Assembly (NCBI GenBank): GCA_020831625.1
Contig: JAFIGD010000022.1
Coordinates: 1 to 64,000 of the forward strand
Reading direction: 5' to 3'
Source of the DNA: Verrucomicrobiota bacterium
GTDB taxonomy: Bacteria > Verrucomicrobiota > Kiritimatiellia > SS1-B-03-39 > UBA6053
DNA length: 64,000 nucleotides
Shown here: positions 1-7,231 of the stretch, piece after piece
How the letters are laid out: each line of letters starts with the position of its first letter
Numbering within the stretch: the stretch's first letter is position 1
Notes under the pieces: model-generated
The model's database searches: none
Seen by the model: the letters and a program-made list of their open reading frames with translations, nothing else
What the model was told of the DNA's origin: nothing
Made by a program: the position numbers and the translations under genes

Positions 1-52
1 TTTCGCTCCATGATCTTGCACGCCTTCTTTGCAAATATCTCACGGATTCAGG

Positions 53-364
53 TTAAAATGTAGACAACCATTCGTCATGATCCTTGTCTATCATGGCTTG
101 GATCTCCCCAACATCTTTGAATTCTTTGTAATAGATCATTTTTTTGCCTTTGCGCCGCATCGTCCTGGTAAAATCAAGAACCCCTTCTTTTCCGGTGGTC
201 TCGTTATCGATTAGGAAAACAGATTTTTTGGACTGTTTTGCGGTTGGGTAAAAATCACAATCCGCCAGCGGATGGTTTTCAGGAAGCTGACACCGAATTT
301 CCTCAATGAATTCATCGGCGTACTCCGGATACATCAGGGTCCATGGATCTTTAATTTCTGTCAT
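53..364 (-). CDS. Hypothetical protein, 103 aa, last visible gene of the defence island
   Basis: I do not recognise this 103-residue protein. It is soluble, rich in charged residues, with no signal peptide or membrane segment; the middle has a run of Lys/Arg (RRKGKK). The ATG at 364 lies 20 bases after the stop of the GIY-YIG gene on the same strand, so it is probably the end of the same transcript. The 52 bases beyond its stop show no start codon for a further gene before the window edge. Function unknown; its position at the end of a defence island is the only clue. Confidence 0.6.
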   Translation of the reverse strand: MTEIKDPWTLMYPEYADEFIEEIRCQLPENHPLADCDFYPTAKQSKKSVFLIDNETTGKEGVLDFTRTMRRKGKKMIYYKEFKDVGEIQAMIDKDHDEWLSTF

Positions 365-384
365 CTTTTTAAAGGGATAAGGGA

Positions 385-864
385 TTAAATAAAGGGCCTA
401 CCTTCACGCCTAACTGCTCCACCAGATTTTTCCGAATCTCGGAAGCCGGTTTTTTCTTCGTTCCGAACGTCGGAAACCGTTGGTTTCGGGCAATCTCGGA
501 CGTTTCTCAGCGATACCGACTGTAAAATGACTTCCGAACTTTTGGGTGTCTGGGGATTCACGATATACGGCAATCGATCCGGGGGAAGTTTGGCGAAAAA
601 CTGAATCCAGGCAATTTCCCGGCTATCCGCCAGGGACGCATTCGTCACTTTTTCGATCACAAAGATTTGCGGAATGCGACCCTCCGCCAGAATTTCACGG
701 ACGGCGGCATGGACCGGCAGTTTCGACCCCGCCACCGCGTCCTCAATATGCTCCAGCAAGCGAAACTCCCGCCGTTTCCGCGTCTGCCCCACGTAAAACA
801 GCTCCGCTTTCAGCGGGTTCAGCAGACCATAGATGAGGATGCGGGAGGGTTGGGGCATTTTCAT
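385..864 (-). CDS. GIY-YIG nuclease-like protein with repeat-derived C-terminus
   Basis: The N-terminal ~100 residues look like a GIY-YIG endonuclease fold: an IYGLL strand, then FYVGQT (the YIG-like motif), a following Arg and His in RLLEHIEDA, and a later Glu in SREIAWI that could be the metal ligand. GIY-YIG enzymes cut DNA through a single metal site. The last ~45 residues do not belong to the domain: they are read through a 46-bp bipartite palindromic repeat (430-475), giving a SDVRNEEKTGF-type tail. It is the second last visible gene of the minus-strand defence island. Start ATG at 864; a second Met two codons on is equally possible. The role in defence is inferred from context. Confidence 0.7.
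   Translation of the reverse strand: MKMPQPSRILIYGLLNPLKAELFYVGQTRKRREFRLLEHIEDAVAGSKLPVHAAVREILAEGRIPQIFVIEKVTNASLADSREIAWIQFFAKLPPDRLPYIVNPQTPKSSEVILQSVSLRNVRDCPKPTVSDVRNEEKTGFRDSEKSGGAVRREGRPFI
430..475. repeat. Bipartite TTCCGAA palindrome repeat, copy 1
   Basis: Two 15-bp palindromes, TTCCGAATCTCGGAA (430-444) and TTCCGAACGTCGGAA (461-475), separated by a 16-bp T-rich spacer. Start-to-start distance is 31 bp, as in the three other copies in this window. It lies inside the 3' end of the GIY-YIG gene. The spacer is almost the same as that of the copy at 3169-3214. Confidence 0.85.
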
Positions 865-953
865 TATCTCCGCCAGATGTCGTCCGACCGCGCCAGCATG
901 TTTTCGCGGGTGCGTTCAAGGCTGGTTTTGATATCGCGGATAATGGTGGTCAC
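864..953 (-). CDS. Possible 29-aa leader peptide or small gene
   Basis: An open frame ends at 864 and could start at a GTG at 951-953, filling the 105-bp gap between the DUF4276-like gene and the GIY-YIG gene. Its TAA overlaps the GIY-YIG ATG (TAATG), an arrangement typical of translational coupling. The peptide is basic and Arg-rich. No ribosome binding site is visible, and the frame also extends upstream into the previous gene as far as an ATG at 1058. This is weak evidence; the gap may simply be untranslated. Confidence 0.25.
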   Translation of the reverse strand: MTTIIRDIKTSLERTRENMLARSDDIWRR

Positions 954-969
954 GATTCGATTCTGATGC

Positions 970-1599
970 TCATGGGTATTTTTTCGCCAAGTCTTGTATT
1001 TTTTCGAAAAGTGTTCGTGCCGATGGAAGTTCCAGCAACGGCGACCAATCATCAACATAATCCGGGATGATTGCCCGGTGTGGGGAGAAGTTGAATTTCT
1101 TCAACCGACGGCCTGTTAATTCCGAAGATTTTTCCAGCAACGTTTTTAATTCCTCTTTTGGATCCGGCAAAGACTCCAGTCGTGAGATTGTTGGGAGATG
1201 CAGCGGCACCTTCCCATTTGGATTTCCGGCCGCTCTTCGAATTGCTGACTCGGAGATCAAGAGCCATGCCTCCGTCATTCGCACGGGAATGACGGGGACA
1301 AAAACAATATGCTCCTGTTTCGCCTCGAGCATGGCATTCCGGATTTCCTTGACTCTCTTTTCAGGAGGCTCCCGTTCTGCGTCACGGTGAATGAAGAGCA
1401 CCTCACACGGATAGAGATCCAATGCGGCAGCAACACGGTCCGGAAGCCGGACGGGCTTTTTGGGGGCGAACTGAAAATCGGCGGTTTGACCGGTCCAGGC
1501 GGTATCTGTAAAACACTGGTCCAGCATCCATTGAAGAATGGGGTGGAGCACCCGGTCGGACGTCCCGTCCATCAAAAGGGTGTATTTACGGGGAATCAT
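970..1599 (-). CDS. DUF4276-like TOPRIM protein (partner of the adjacent ATPase)
   Basis: A 209-residue soluble protein. The N-terminal strand runs into MDGTSDRVLHPIL, the position where TOPRIM proteins of the DUF4276/OLD group carry EGxTE, so the usual first Glu appears to be Asp. A second acidic cluster, LFIHRDAE, matches the DxD-type strand, and PVRMTEAWLL is typical of DUF4276. Known relatives are metal-dependent nucleases or nickases partnered with AAA15/AAA21 ATPases in phage defence. Its ATG overlaps the 3' end of the ATPase gene by four bases (ATGA), so the two are co-translated. Nuclease activity is inferred from the family. Confidence 0.75.
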   Translation of the reverse strand: MIPRKYTLLMDGTSDRVLHPILQWMLDQCFTDTAWTGQTADFQFAPKKPVRLPDRVAAALDLYPCEVLFIHRDAEREPPEKRVKEIRNAMLEAKQEHIVFVPVIPVRMTEAWLLISESAIRRAAGNPNGKVPLHLPTISRLESLPDPKEELKTLLEKSSELTGRRLKKFNFSPHRAIIPDYVDDWSPLLELPSARTLFEKIQDLAKKYP

Positions 1600-3053
1600 T
1601 CTCCCATTTCCCGATAAAAAGGAAACAATCCCTGCATATCCGCTCGTTCCGCGACTCTCTGTCGGTTATTGGACTCCAGCGGAAGAAGACGTTCCGGTGT
1701 TGGATTCAGATAAGCCAGCATTTCACCTTTTGGAATCAACGGCCGACCCTCCTCCTCCCTCCAGGTTCCTGACAATCCGGCAAAACCCGGCACGACATAT
1801 ATCCCCCGGGCACCGGGCATCCGCCATCCGACCGCCATGACCAGGCAATCCTCCGGAACTTCCGAAACGACGAGAGGCGAGTGGGTGTTTATAATGACCT
1901 GTCGCAATGGATTGTCCTCACCAATCGGCTCTTCCGTGTCCACCGCAATATCCCGCAACAGCTCGATCATCGCGGAGATTCGTTTGGGATGAATACCGTT
2001 TTCGGGTTCCTCCAGGCAGATAACCCCCGTAAGATCGGGATCTTCTTCCAAGATCGCCAGCGCGAGAAACCGCAGGGTTCCGTCGGACAAACCCATCGCC
2101 GGAACCCGGTCCTCAACCTGATTAGACACATAAATTGAGAAGGCCTGCCGGACAGGATCTTTATCCAAAGCCACCTGATGGACGTCTTCGACCAATTCGG
2201 TTAGTCGATTGGCGATGCGGGAGGTCAACCTTTCGGGATCAGCTTGTTTTTGGAGAAGGCGGTTCAGGGTGGCGGGCATGTGCCGCCCGTGGCTGTCCAT
2301 GCGGGAAGGGGCATTGAACGAATCAGGCAGACGAAGGCTGGACGCCTCCAGCGCAAGCATTCGCCAGGATTCCATTTCGCGCTTGGCACACAACGCGGTC
2401 GGCGATTCAGAAGCGTTGGCGGTGGAAAGAACCGTTCGGGGAAGCTGGGATGCCAACACCGGATTGGGTTTTCCGCGGCTGCCGCCATCCTGATGACGTT
2501 TAATGAGGATTTTCCCGTTTTCCTCCTCTGTGGAGATGAAATATTCACGTCGACCGCCGGGATTCGACTGAATCACACTGTCCCTCCAAGCCGGTTTGTG
2601 GGCAAAGAGGAGGTTCTTTTTTGCTTTGCCGACGGGGATGTAGGACAAAACCTCCTTCAAAATCACGATGGGAAGTTGTTCAGAGGTGTTCGAACCTTCA
2701 CCGAGTTCGAGTTCGTAGGTCAGGAAATTATAGGTCGCCTTGGCAATCTGGTTCAGATCGTCACGGGCCTCATTCGGCACCAGCATCTCCACCCGGAATG
2801 ATATTTTACGCTTCCCCGTATCCTCTCCATGCCAAAACAGCGATGATGCGTCGGCATGGGGATTCCCTTCACCGCGAATCGCCGCTGCGGCCTCATGCAC
2901 GGTTTTAGACGCACAGAGACTCAGAAATTGGATAGCATCAAACAGGTTCGACTTTCCTGAACCGTTCGGACCCGCAATGCAGGTGAACTCCCCGAAACGG
3001 ATGTCGACATCAATCAGGTTCTTGAATCCGGTGACTTGTAGCCTTGTAATCAT
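1596..3053 (-). CDS. AAA15/AAA21-family ATPase (OLD/SMC-like), defence
   Basis: A 485-residue ATPase of the SMC/RecF-like AAA15/AAA21 group. It has an N-terminal strand RLQVTGFKNL, Walker A GPNGSGKSN (residues 28-36), a coiled middle, a Walker B/signature region CLEEPENGIHP near residue 346, and NTHSP (H-loop) near residue 375. Such proteins pair with TOPRIM nucleases (Gabija, OLD, PARIS), where the ATPase senses phage activity and gates the nuclease. The nuclease candidate is the overlapping downstream gene (970-1599). I chose the ATG at 3053 because the family starts directly with the xxLxxxGFKNL strand; a TTG at 3122 would add 23 unlikely residues. Confidence 0.85.
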   Translation of the reverse strand: MITRLQVTGFKNLIDVDIRFGEFTCIAGPNGSGKSNLFDAIQFLSLCASKTVHEAAAAIRGEGNPHADASSLFWHGEDTGKRKISFRVEMLVPNEARDDLNQIAKATYNFLTYELELGEGSNTSEQLPIVILKEVLSYIPVGKAKKNLLFAHKPAWRDSVIQSNPGGRREYFISTEEENGKILIKRHQDGGSRGKPNPVLASQLPRTVLSTANASESPTALCAKREMESWRMLALEASSLRLPDSFNAPSRMDSHGRHMPATLNRLLQKQADPERLTSRIANRLTELVEDVHQVALDKDPVRQAFSIYVSNQVEDRVPAMGLSDGTLRFLALAILEEDPDLTGVICLEEPENGIHPKRISAMIELLRDIAVDTEEPIGEDNPLRQVIINTHSPLVVSEVPEDCLVMAVGWRMPGARGIYVVPGFAGLSGTWREEEGRPLIPKGEMLAYLNPTPERLLPLESNNRQRVAERADMQGLFPFYREMGE

Positions 3054-3158
3054 GGATTTGCCTTGTTGTTGTATGGACGGCCATGAAGATGCGGCTCCAG
3101 GAACTCGAACGAATTGGTGCAATGCTGTATGGTAGCTTCTGGATTCATTTGTAGTCTC

Positions 3159-3333
3159 TTTATGCCTTTTCCGAAGTTCGGAAGCCAGTTTTTTCTACGT
3201 TCCGAACTTCGGAAATGGCCGATTTTGGGTCGTTTTGGGGTTTTCCTTCATACAGGGCGGCGACCAGGCGGTCGTTTTCGGCCTCCAGATCGGCGATGTC
3301 GGCGTTGGGATCGGCTTTTTTGCGGGACAGGAT
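3159..3333 (-). pseudogene. Relic of a DNA-methylase 3' end, without start codon
   Basis: Between two defence genes an open frame runs from a stop at about 3334 to a TAA at 3159 without a start codon. It begins SRKKADPNADIADLEAENDR and continues with a short amphipathic helix ending ALYEG. This strongly resembles the C-terminal helix of type I (HsdM-like) and related N6-adenine methylases, where it is followed by YGL. It then reads through the palindromic repeat at 3169-3214. I interpret it as the leftover tail of a deleted restriction-modification gene, so the island has turned over its modules here. Confidence 0.5.
3169..3214. repeat. Bipartite TTCCGAA palindrome repeat, copy 2
   Basis: Perfect 15-bp palindromes TTCCGAAGTTCGGAA (3169-3183) and TTCCGAACTTCGGAA (3200-3214) with a 16-bp spacer, again 31 bp start to start. 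It sits in the 306-bp stretch without an intact gene between 3054 and 3359, next to the methylase relic. The spacer differs from copy 1 at only two positions, so the two copies share recent ancestry. Confidence 0.9.
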
Positions 3334-3359
3334 TTACGTAATAGAATGTAAAGGAGCTG

Positions 3360-3992
3360 TCATTCAATATGAATCCTTCCTTTGTCTTGTTTTTGGGCTG
3401 TTAAATACTCCTTCAGCGCCTCAGGGGCAATGGCACATGCACGGATGAACGAAGCCCCAAAGAGGGTGATTTTAGTGCCATATGGCGAGAAAAAACCCAG
3501 TCGATGTAGGTTACTTAACGAAAGGTTGACCTGTGCAAGTGAAAGTCCAGTCTCCTCAGAAATGGCTATGTTCCGTTCCGTTCTCTTGTATCCGATCCGA
3601 ATCATCGCCTCCAGAACATGGGCGTCTGTGTAATTGAGATTTCGCAACACATGCACGAAGGCCACATGTTCCGTATCCGGTTTCTCCACGGCTGATGCAA
3701 GAAGCGAGGCCCAAAGATCCTGAAGTTTCGCCTCCTCCGCATCGGCGCAATCCTCCACAAAGGGCAGGATAAACCCGAGTTGTAGATATCTTGGAGAAAT
3801 CCCCCGCGATTGAAGCTTGTGTTGGGCTTTTTCGAGAATATTGACTCTATTGTTCCATTGCCAGAATCGCACCTGATCCGCCAGAACATCACCCGCGACC
3901 TTGAAGGGTTCACCCAAGAGATTTTCGATCAGGGTGCAGGCGGTATCCACGGGACGCGACAGGCTGGACAAGGCTTCGGGGAGGGTGGTCAC
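3360..3992 (-). CDS. Abi-alpha (DUF4393) family protein
   Basis: A 210-residue protein resembling the Abi-alpha/DUF4393 family: an N-terminal helix, an NR..IL.KA.HKL segment, ISPRYLQLGFILPFVEDCADAEEAKLQDLWASLLA, which is the characteristic 'ED..L..LWA.LLA' core, and then a winged-helix-like C-terminus. Abi-alpha proteins were named from lactococcal abortive infection; their biochemical action is not settled. The start overlaps the stop of the preceding 66-aa gene by four bases (ATGA). It lies between the two ATPase/TOPRIM pairs, so it may act with the upstream RloAB-like genes. Confidence 0.75.
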   Translation of the reverse strand: MTTLPEALSSLSRPVDTACTLIENLLGEPFKVAGDVLADQVRFWQWNNRVNILEKAQHKLQSRGISPRYLQLGFILPFVEDCADAEEAKLQDLWASLLASAVEKPDTEHVAFVHVLRNLNYTDAHVLEAMIRIGYKRTERNIAISEETGLSLAQVNLSLSNLHRLGFFSPYGTKITLFGASFIRACAIAPEALKEYLTAQKQDKGRIHIE

Positions 3993-4189
3993 TTACATGC
4001 CTCCCGCATGTTTAGTATATCCTGTGCGCTTAACTTGACGTGATCTTCCACCCACTGATGGATCTCGGGATACATGTGGTGTGCTGGCCGGGCCCATTTT
4101 TTGAAATTTGGCCGACGAATGGTGGTTCTTTTGCGGTTGGCAAAATAAAAAATCATCCAGATTAACTGCTTGCTGAGGGTTTCATGCAT
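3989..4189 (-). CDS. Small hypothetical protein, 66 aa
   Basis: A 66-residue basic protein with several Trp and Tyr residues. I do not recognise it. It begins 16 bases after the RloB-like gene stops and overlaps the Abi-alpha start by four bases, so it is almost certainly co-translated with both. An aromatic, mildly hydrophobic segment (LIWMIFYFANR) near residue 9 is too short and too charged at its end to be a clear membrane helix. It could be an antitoxin-like or regulatory partner of the Abi-alpha protein, but nothing in the sequence proves this. Confidence 0.55.
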   Translation of the reverse strand: MHETLSKQLIWMIFYFANRKRTTIRRPNFKKWARPAHHMYPEIHQWVEDHVKLSAQDILNMREACK

Positions 4190-4205
4190 TTTATCAGGTT
4201 AGATC

Positions 4206-4847
4206 TTATACATATTTTTTTCCGAAATCATCTATTGCATCTAGAAGTAAATGTACATCCGAGTATGGATTCCACTGGTGGGGGTTGCTCCAAGAGGAAT
4301 CGGCTCCAGCACAAGTTTGCTGGTTCATAATGGCGGCATTCGCCCGGGCGGACTTAATCTGCTCATTACTAAACGTATAAACAGACCCCTTCTCATAGTT
4401 ACTAATGTGCAATCTCAGATCACTTCGATTCCAAAGATCAGTATAACTGGAATACGGAGCGACTGTGTTTTGAAAATGCAACAGGATCCAGACTTCGAAA
4501 CAAACATTGGAAATAGCAATGTGAATCCCCTCTTCATCGGCCTTGCGTCGGGCTTTGGCATGCAGGGTATCCGAGTATTTGTTTTTAGCTTCTCTGTCGA
4601 AAACCACCCAAAACTTATCACCTTTCGGATTACCTTTCTCTTTTTTTGCGGCTATTGCCTCTTCAACCAACTGAACCGGGGTGTTTTTATCTGTTTTACG
4701 CACTGGAGAAAGACGAGTCCCAGGAAAACGGGTTTCAATGTACTTTGTAAGGTAGTTCGGCTCTGTTTTTTCTCCCTCACAAAAAATATGAAGCCTCGGT
4801 TTTAACTTGTATTGCTGCTTCGCCCGTGTCTTAGGCATCTTTCTCAC
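4206..4847 (-). CDS. RloB-family TOPRIM-like nuclease
   Basis: A 213-residue protein matching the RloB family. Residues ~20-32 read IFCEGEKTEPNYL, the EGxxTE motif of TOPRIM-like nucleases; VVFDREAKNKY near residue 90 is the acidic second motif; and CFEVWILLHF near residue 120 is the conserved RloB FE.W.LLHF motif. RloB genes travel with the ATPase RloA in restriction loci and resemble the ATPase/TOPRIM pairs of PARIS and OLD. Here it overlaps the 3' end of the RloA-like gene by 17 bases. All catalytic-type acidic residues appear intact. The nuclease role is family knowledge, not shown by the sequence alone. Confidence 0.85.
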   Translation of the reverse strand: MRKMPKTRAKQQYKLKPRLHIFCEGEKTEPNYLTKYIETRFPGTRLSPVRKTDKNTPVQLVEEAIAAKKEKGNPKGDKFWVVFDREAKNKYSDTLHAKARRKADEEGIHIAISNVCFEVWILLHFQNTVAPYSSYTDLWNRSDLRLHISNYEKGSVYTFSNEQIKSARANAAIMNQQTCAGADSSWSNPHQWNPYSDVHLLLDAIDDFGKKYV

Positions 4848-6120
4848 CCTGGGTACTCAGGAGTTTTACAATGCCACGGTAATCTACTTTCGGTACTGCA
4901 CCAAATCTACCTTCTGCATACCATTGGTTGAAGGGGCTTTGAGGTTTAACTTTTTTCTTGTCAAAGGCATCCAGTGAAAAAAGGCGGGTAACCCCTTTCA
5001 CTTTTTCTGTCATCCAAATTTGATCTCGGCGAAAATGCTCTGGAGACATAAGGCTAATATTATGCGTTGAAAAGATCAACTGTGCATGTCCGCAGTTTAC
5101 CTCAGGATCATTAAATAAACGAGTAATCAGTTCTGCGATAAACGGATGCATACTGTGATCCAGTTCATCTACAATAAGTACCCCTCCGTTTTCCAAAGCA
5201 TCCACCAATAACGGAGCCAGTCGAAACAAACGCTGCGTACCTGCAGATTCCATTCGAAGATCGAAAAGTTCTGCCTCCGACTCTTCGCCAATATGGGAAA
5301 AATGAAAAGCTCGTTTCAAATCTCGTAAAATTGAATCACGAATTGATTCAGGCATGCCATCAGGAATATTGACTGTTTGCGGGTCCACATCCCTTTCTTT
5401 AATTTGAATGCCACTTACTCCTGTATCGATAAATCCCAATAATGCAGACACTTTATCCACCATCCCTTCTTTTTCCACCCAATTGTCGATATGTACAGCT
5501 TCGTTCAAACCAAGACGGAGAACATCGTTTCGAAAATAATTGTATACGTTTCGAACTAATTCTGGGGCATCCGCACTATCACCGGCCTTTGAAAGGTATG
5601 CATTGTTGTTAAAAAAAGGAATACGTTTTTTCCCGCCAGTGTACAATGTGCCGAAATCAATGGTTTCCCAAGTATCCTCTTCTGTCCGCTCAAAGAGTTT
5701 TGCCTCCTTGACTGAGGGGTAGAAATAAAGTTTCTCCTCAAGAATACGATTTCGATTGAAGGTTATTTTGTAAGAATACCGTATTCCATCAGGAGTGAAG
5801 AACTCCACTGCGAAAGCAACCGGAGCGGTCTTTGTATTCTCAGATAAGCGATACGGTTCATAGCACTTAATCGAGTCGCCATCCTGGAACCGACCCGAGG
5901 CCCGAATCAGGTACTGCAACGCCTCAAAAGCCAGTAACACATTGGATTTACCCGAGGCATTCGCGCCATAAATCCCAGCGCTCTTCAATACGCCAATTTT
6001 CTTGTTTCCAGGGTAAGTGATATTGCCCGTCAGATAGCTTCCTGGATTTTCAGCATACAAGCTGAAGGTTTGCTCGTTTTTGATCGAACGGAAATTTGAT
6101 ACTGTAAAATCTACAATCAT
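4831..6120 (-). CDS. RloA-like AAA15 ATPase
   Basis: A 429-residue ATPase. It starts MIVDFTVSNFRSIKNEQTF, typical of RloA/AAA15 proteins. Walker A is GANASGKSN near residue 50, Walker B LIVDELDHSMHP near residue 318, and FSTHN follows at ~345. It is partnered with the RloB-like nuclease that overlaps its 3' end, giving the first of two ATPase/TOPRIM pairs in the island. The base composition here is visibly more AT-rich than in the helicase gene upstream, suggesting a separate origin for this pair. A 145-bp gap (6121-6265) precedes it, so it may have its own promoter. Confidence 0.85.
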   Translation of the reverse strand: MIVDFTVSNFRSIKNEQTFSLYAENPGSYLTGNITYPGNKKIGVLKSAGIYGANASGKSNVLLAFEALQYLIRASGRFQDGDSIKCYEPYRLSENTKTAPVAFAVEFFTPDGIRYSYKITFNRNRILEEKLYFYPSVKEAKLFERTEEDTWETIDFGTLYTGGKKRIPFFNNNAYLSKAGDSADAPELVRNVYNYFRNDVLRLGLNEAVHIDNWVEKEGMVDKVSALLGFIDTGVSGIQIKERDVDPQTVNIPDGMPESIRDSILRDLKRAFHFSHIGEESEAELFDLRMESAGTQRLFRLAPLLVDALENGGVLIVDELDHSMHPFIAELITRLFNDPEVNCGHAQLIFSTHNISLMSPEHFRRDQIWMTEKVKGVTRLFSLDAFDKKKVKPQSPFNQWYAEGRFGAVPKVDYRGIVKLLSTQGEKDA

Positions 6121-6265
6121 GGCTTTGTCTTGCGTTATAAAGTCAGTTTTTGCCCTATATCTGTTAAAAATACAGGTGTAGACCTATTCGTCAAGCTTTT
6201 AAGATGATCTACTAGGCGAAATGATGGCCGAGCAAACATAGGATATTCCAATGGAAAACCTGCTA

Positions 6266-7231
6266 TTAGAGCAATTCTCCACTGATCATCTCGATGCTCA
6301 AAATCTCTGAAAACACAATCTCGGGTTTCTTTGCTCTAAAGCCGCCGTGTTTATCCGAACGGTTCACCACGCCAACCAAGTGGACTCTAGGGAAAATATG
6401 ATCATCTTGTCGAGAAATGATACGCTGTTTAAATGATGCGATTTTCTGACCTCTCTCTGGGCGACAAAACAGGGTGTGGCCCTGATAGTGAAATCCTATC
6501 GTATTAGTACTTTCAGTTGCACGGGTGATTTCACCTTCCAATGACACAAATTTTCCATGTTCAAGTTCGGGTAGAATAATTTCAGAATCTTCTTTTTCAG
6601 AATAAAAGACAGTTCGTTCCTCGGGAAATATTCTCATAGAGTCGATCACCGCACCGTTTTCAAACCTCCCTATTTCGAGCTCACAATTCTCATCGATGAT
6701 TCGAGCACACTGCCCCAGTAACGCTTTCGGGCATTGACAATAGAGATCAAATTGTCGCTTTGTGACCACAATCTCCTCATTTTGGTCATTTAACACCACC
6801 ACATGATCCGAATCCCGAATTTTCGCATTAGAGGCCCTACTTTTATCACCCACAGCTCCCAGGTGTTTGGAAATTTTTACAAGCCAAACCAACGCTGACA
6901 AGGATGCTTTGAGTATTCGATTCAGGTCCTTGGCGGCGGATGTCTCAAACAATCCATCCTCGGCAGCAATTTTTGCAGTGGACTTTAAGTATTGCCCGGC
7001 GAACACAGCCAACCCTGCCGGAATCAGGATCTGCCAACAACCTTTTTCAATTCGAACAGGCAGATTCAGGTCTTCCCGGTTCCAGGTGGGCTTTTCTTGC
7101 TCAACACAGTATCGGAATGCCTCATCGAACCCCAGAAGGGCGCTTGCAGCATCGCGTGCGTCCATTATCCCTTCCTCAACGGTATCTCCCTCATACTTTA
7201 AATACCCCAAATATCCCGGCTCGATAATCAT
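6266..7231 (-). CDS. Unknown protein coupled to the DNA methylase gene, 321 aa
   Basis: I do not recognise this family with certainty. The protein is 321 residues long, with a short hydrophobic stretch near residues 70-83 (LIPAGLAVFAGQYL) that could be a buried helix or a weak membrane segment, and a beta-rich C-terminal half. It has no Walker, TOPRIM or nuclease motif that I can see. The ATG overlaps the methylase stop by four bases (ATGA), so it was translated in step with the methylase and probably belongs to the same defence system. It could be a sensor, inhibitor or effector; the sequence does not decide. Confidence 0.65.
   Translation of the reverse strand: MIIEPGYLGYLKYEGDTVEEGIMDARDAASALLGFDEAFRYCVEQEKPTWNREDLNLPVRIEKGCWQILIPAGLAVFAGQYLKSTAKIAAEDGLFETSAAKDLNRILKASLSALVWLVKISKHLGAVGDKSRASNAKIRDSDHVVVLNDQNEEIVVTKRQFDLYCQCPKALLGQCARIIDENCELEIGRFENGAVIDSMRIFPEERTVFYSEKEDSEIILPELEHGKFVSLEGEITRATESTNTIGFHYQGHTLFCRPERGQKIASFKQRIISRQDDHIFPRVHLVGVVNRSDKHGGFRAKKPEIVFSEILSIEMISGELL

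Noticed and set aside
1-52. A possible further minus-strand gene at the left edge (frame reading IREIFAKKACKIMER).
   Set aside because: The frame is open and protein-like but no start codon lies between the preceding stop and the window edge that would support a gene.
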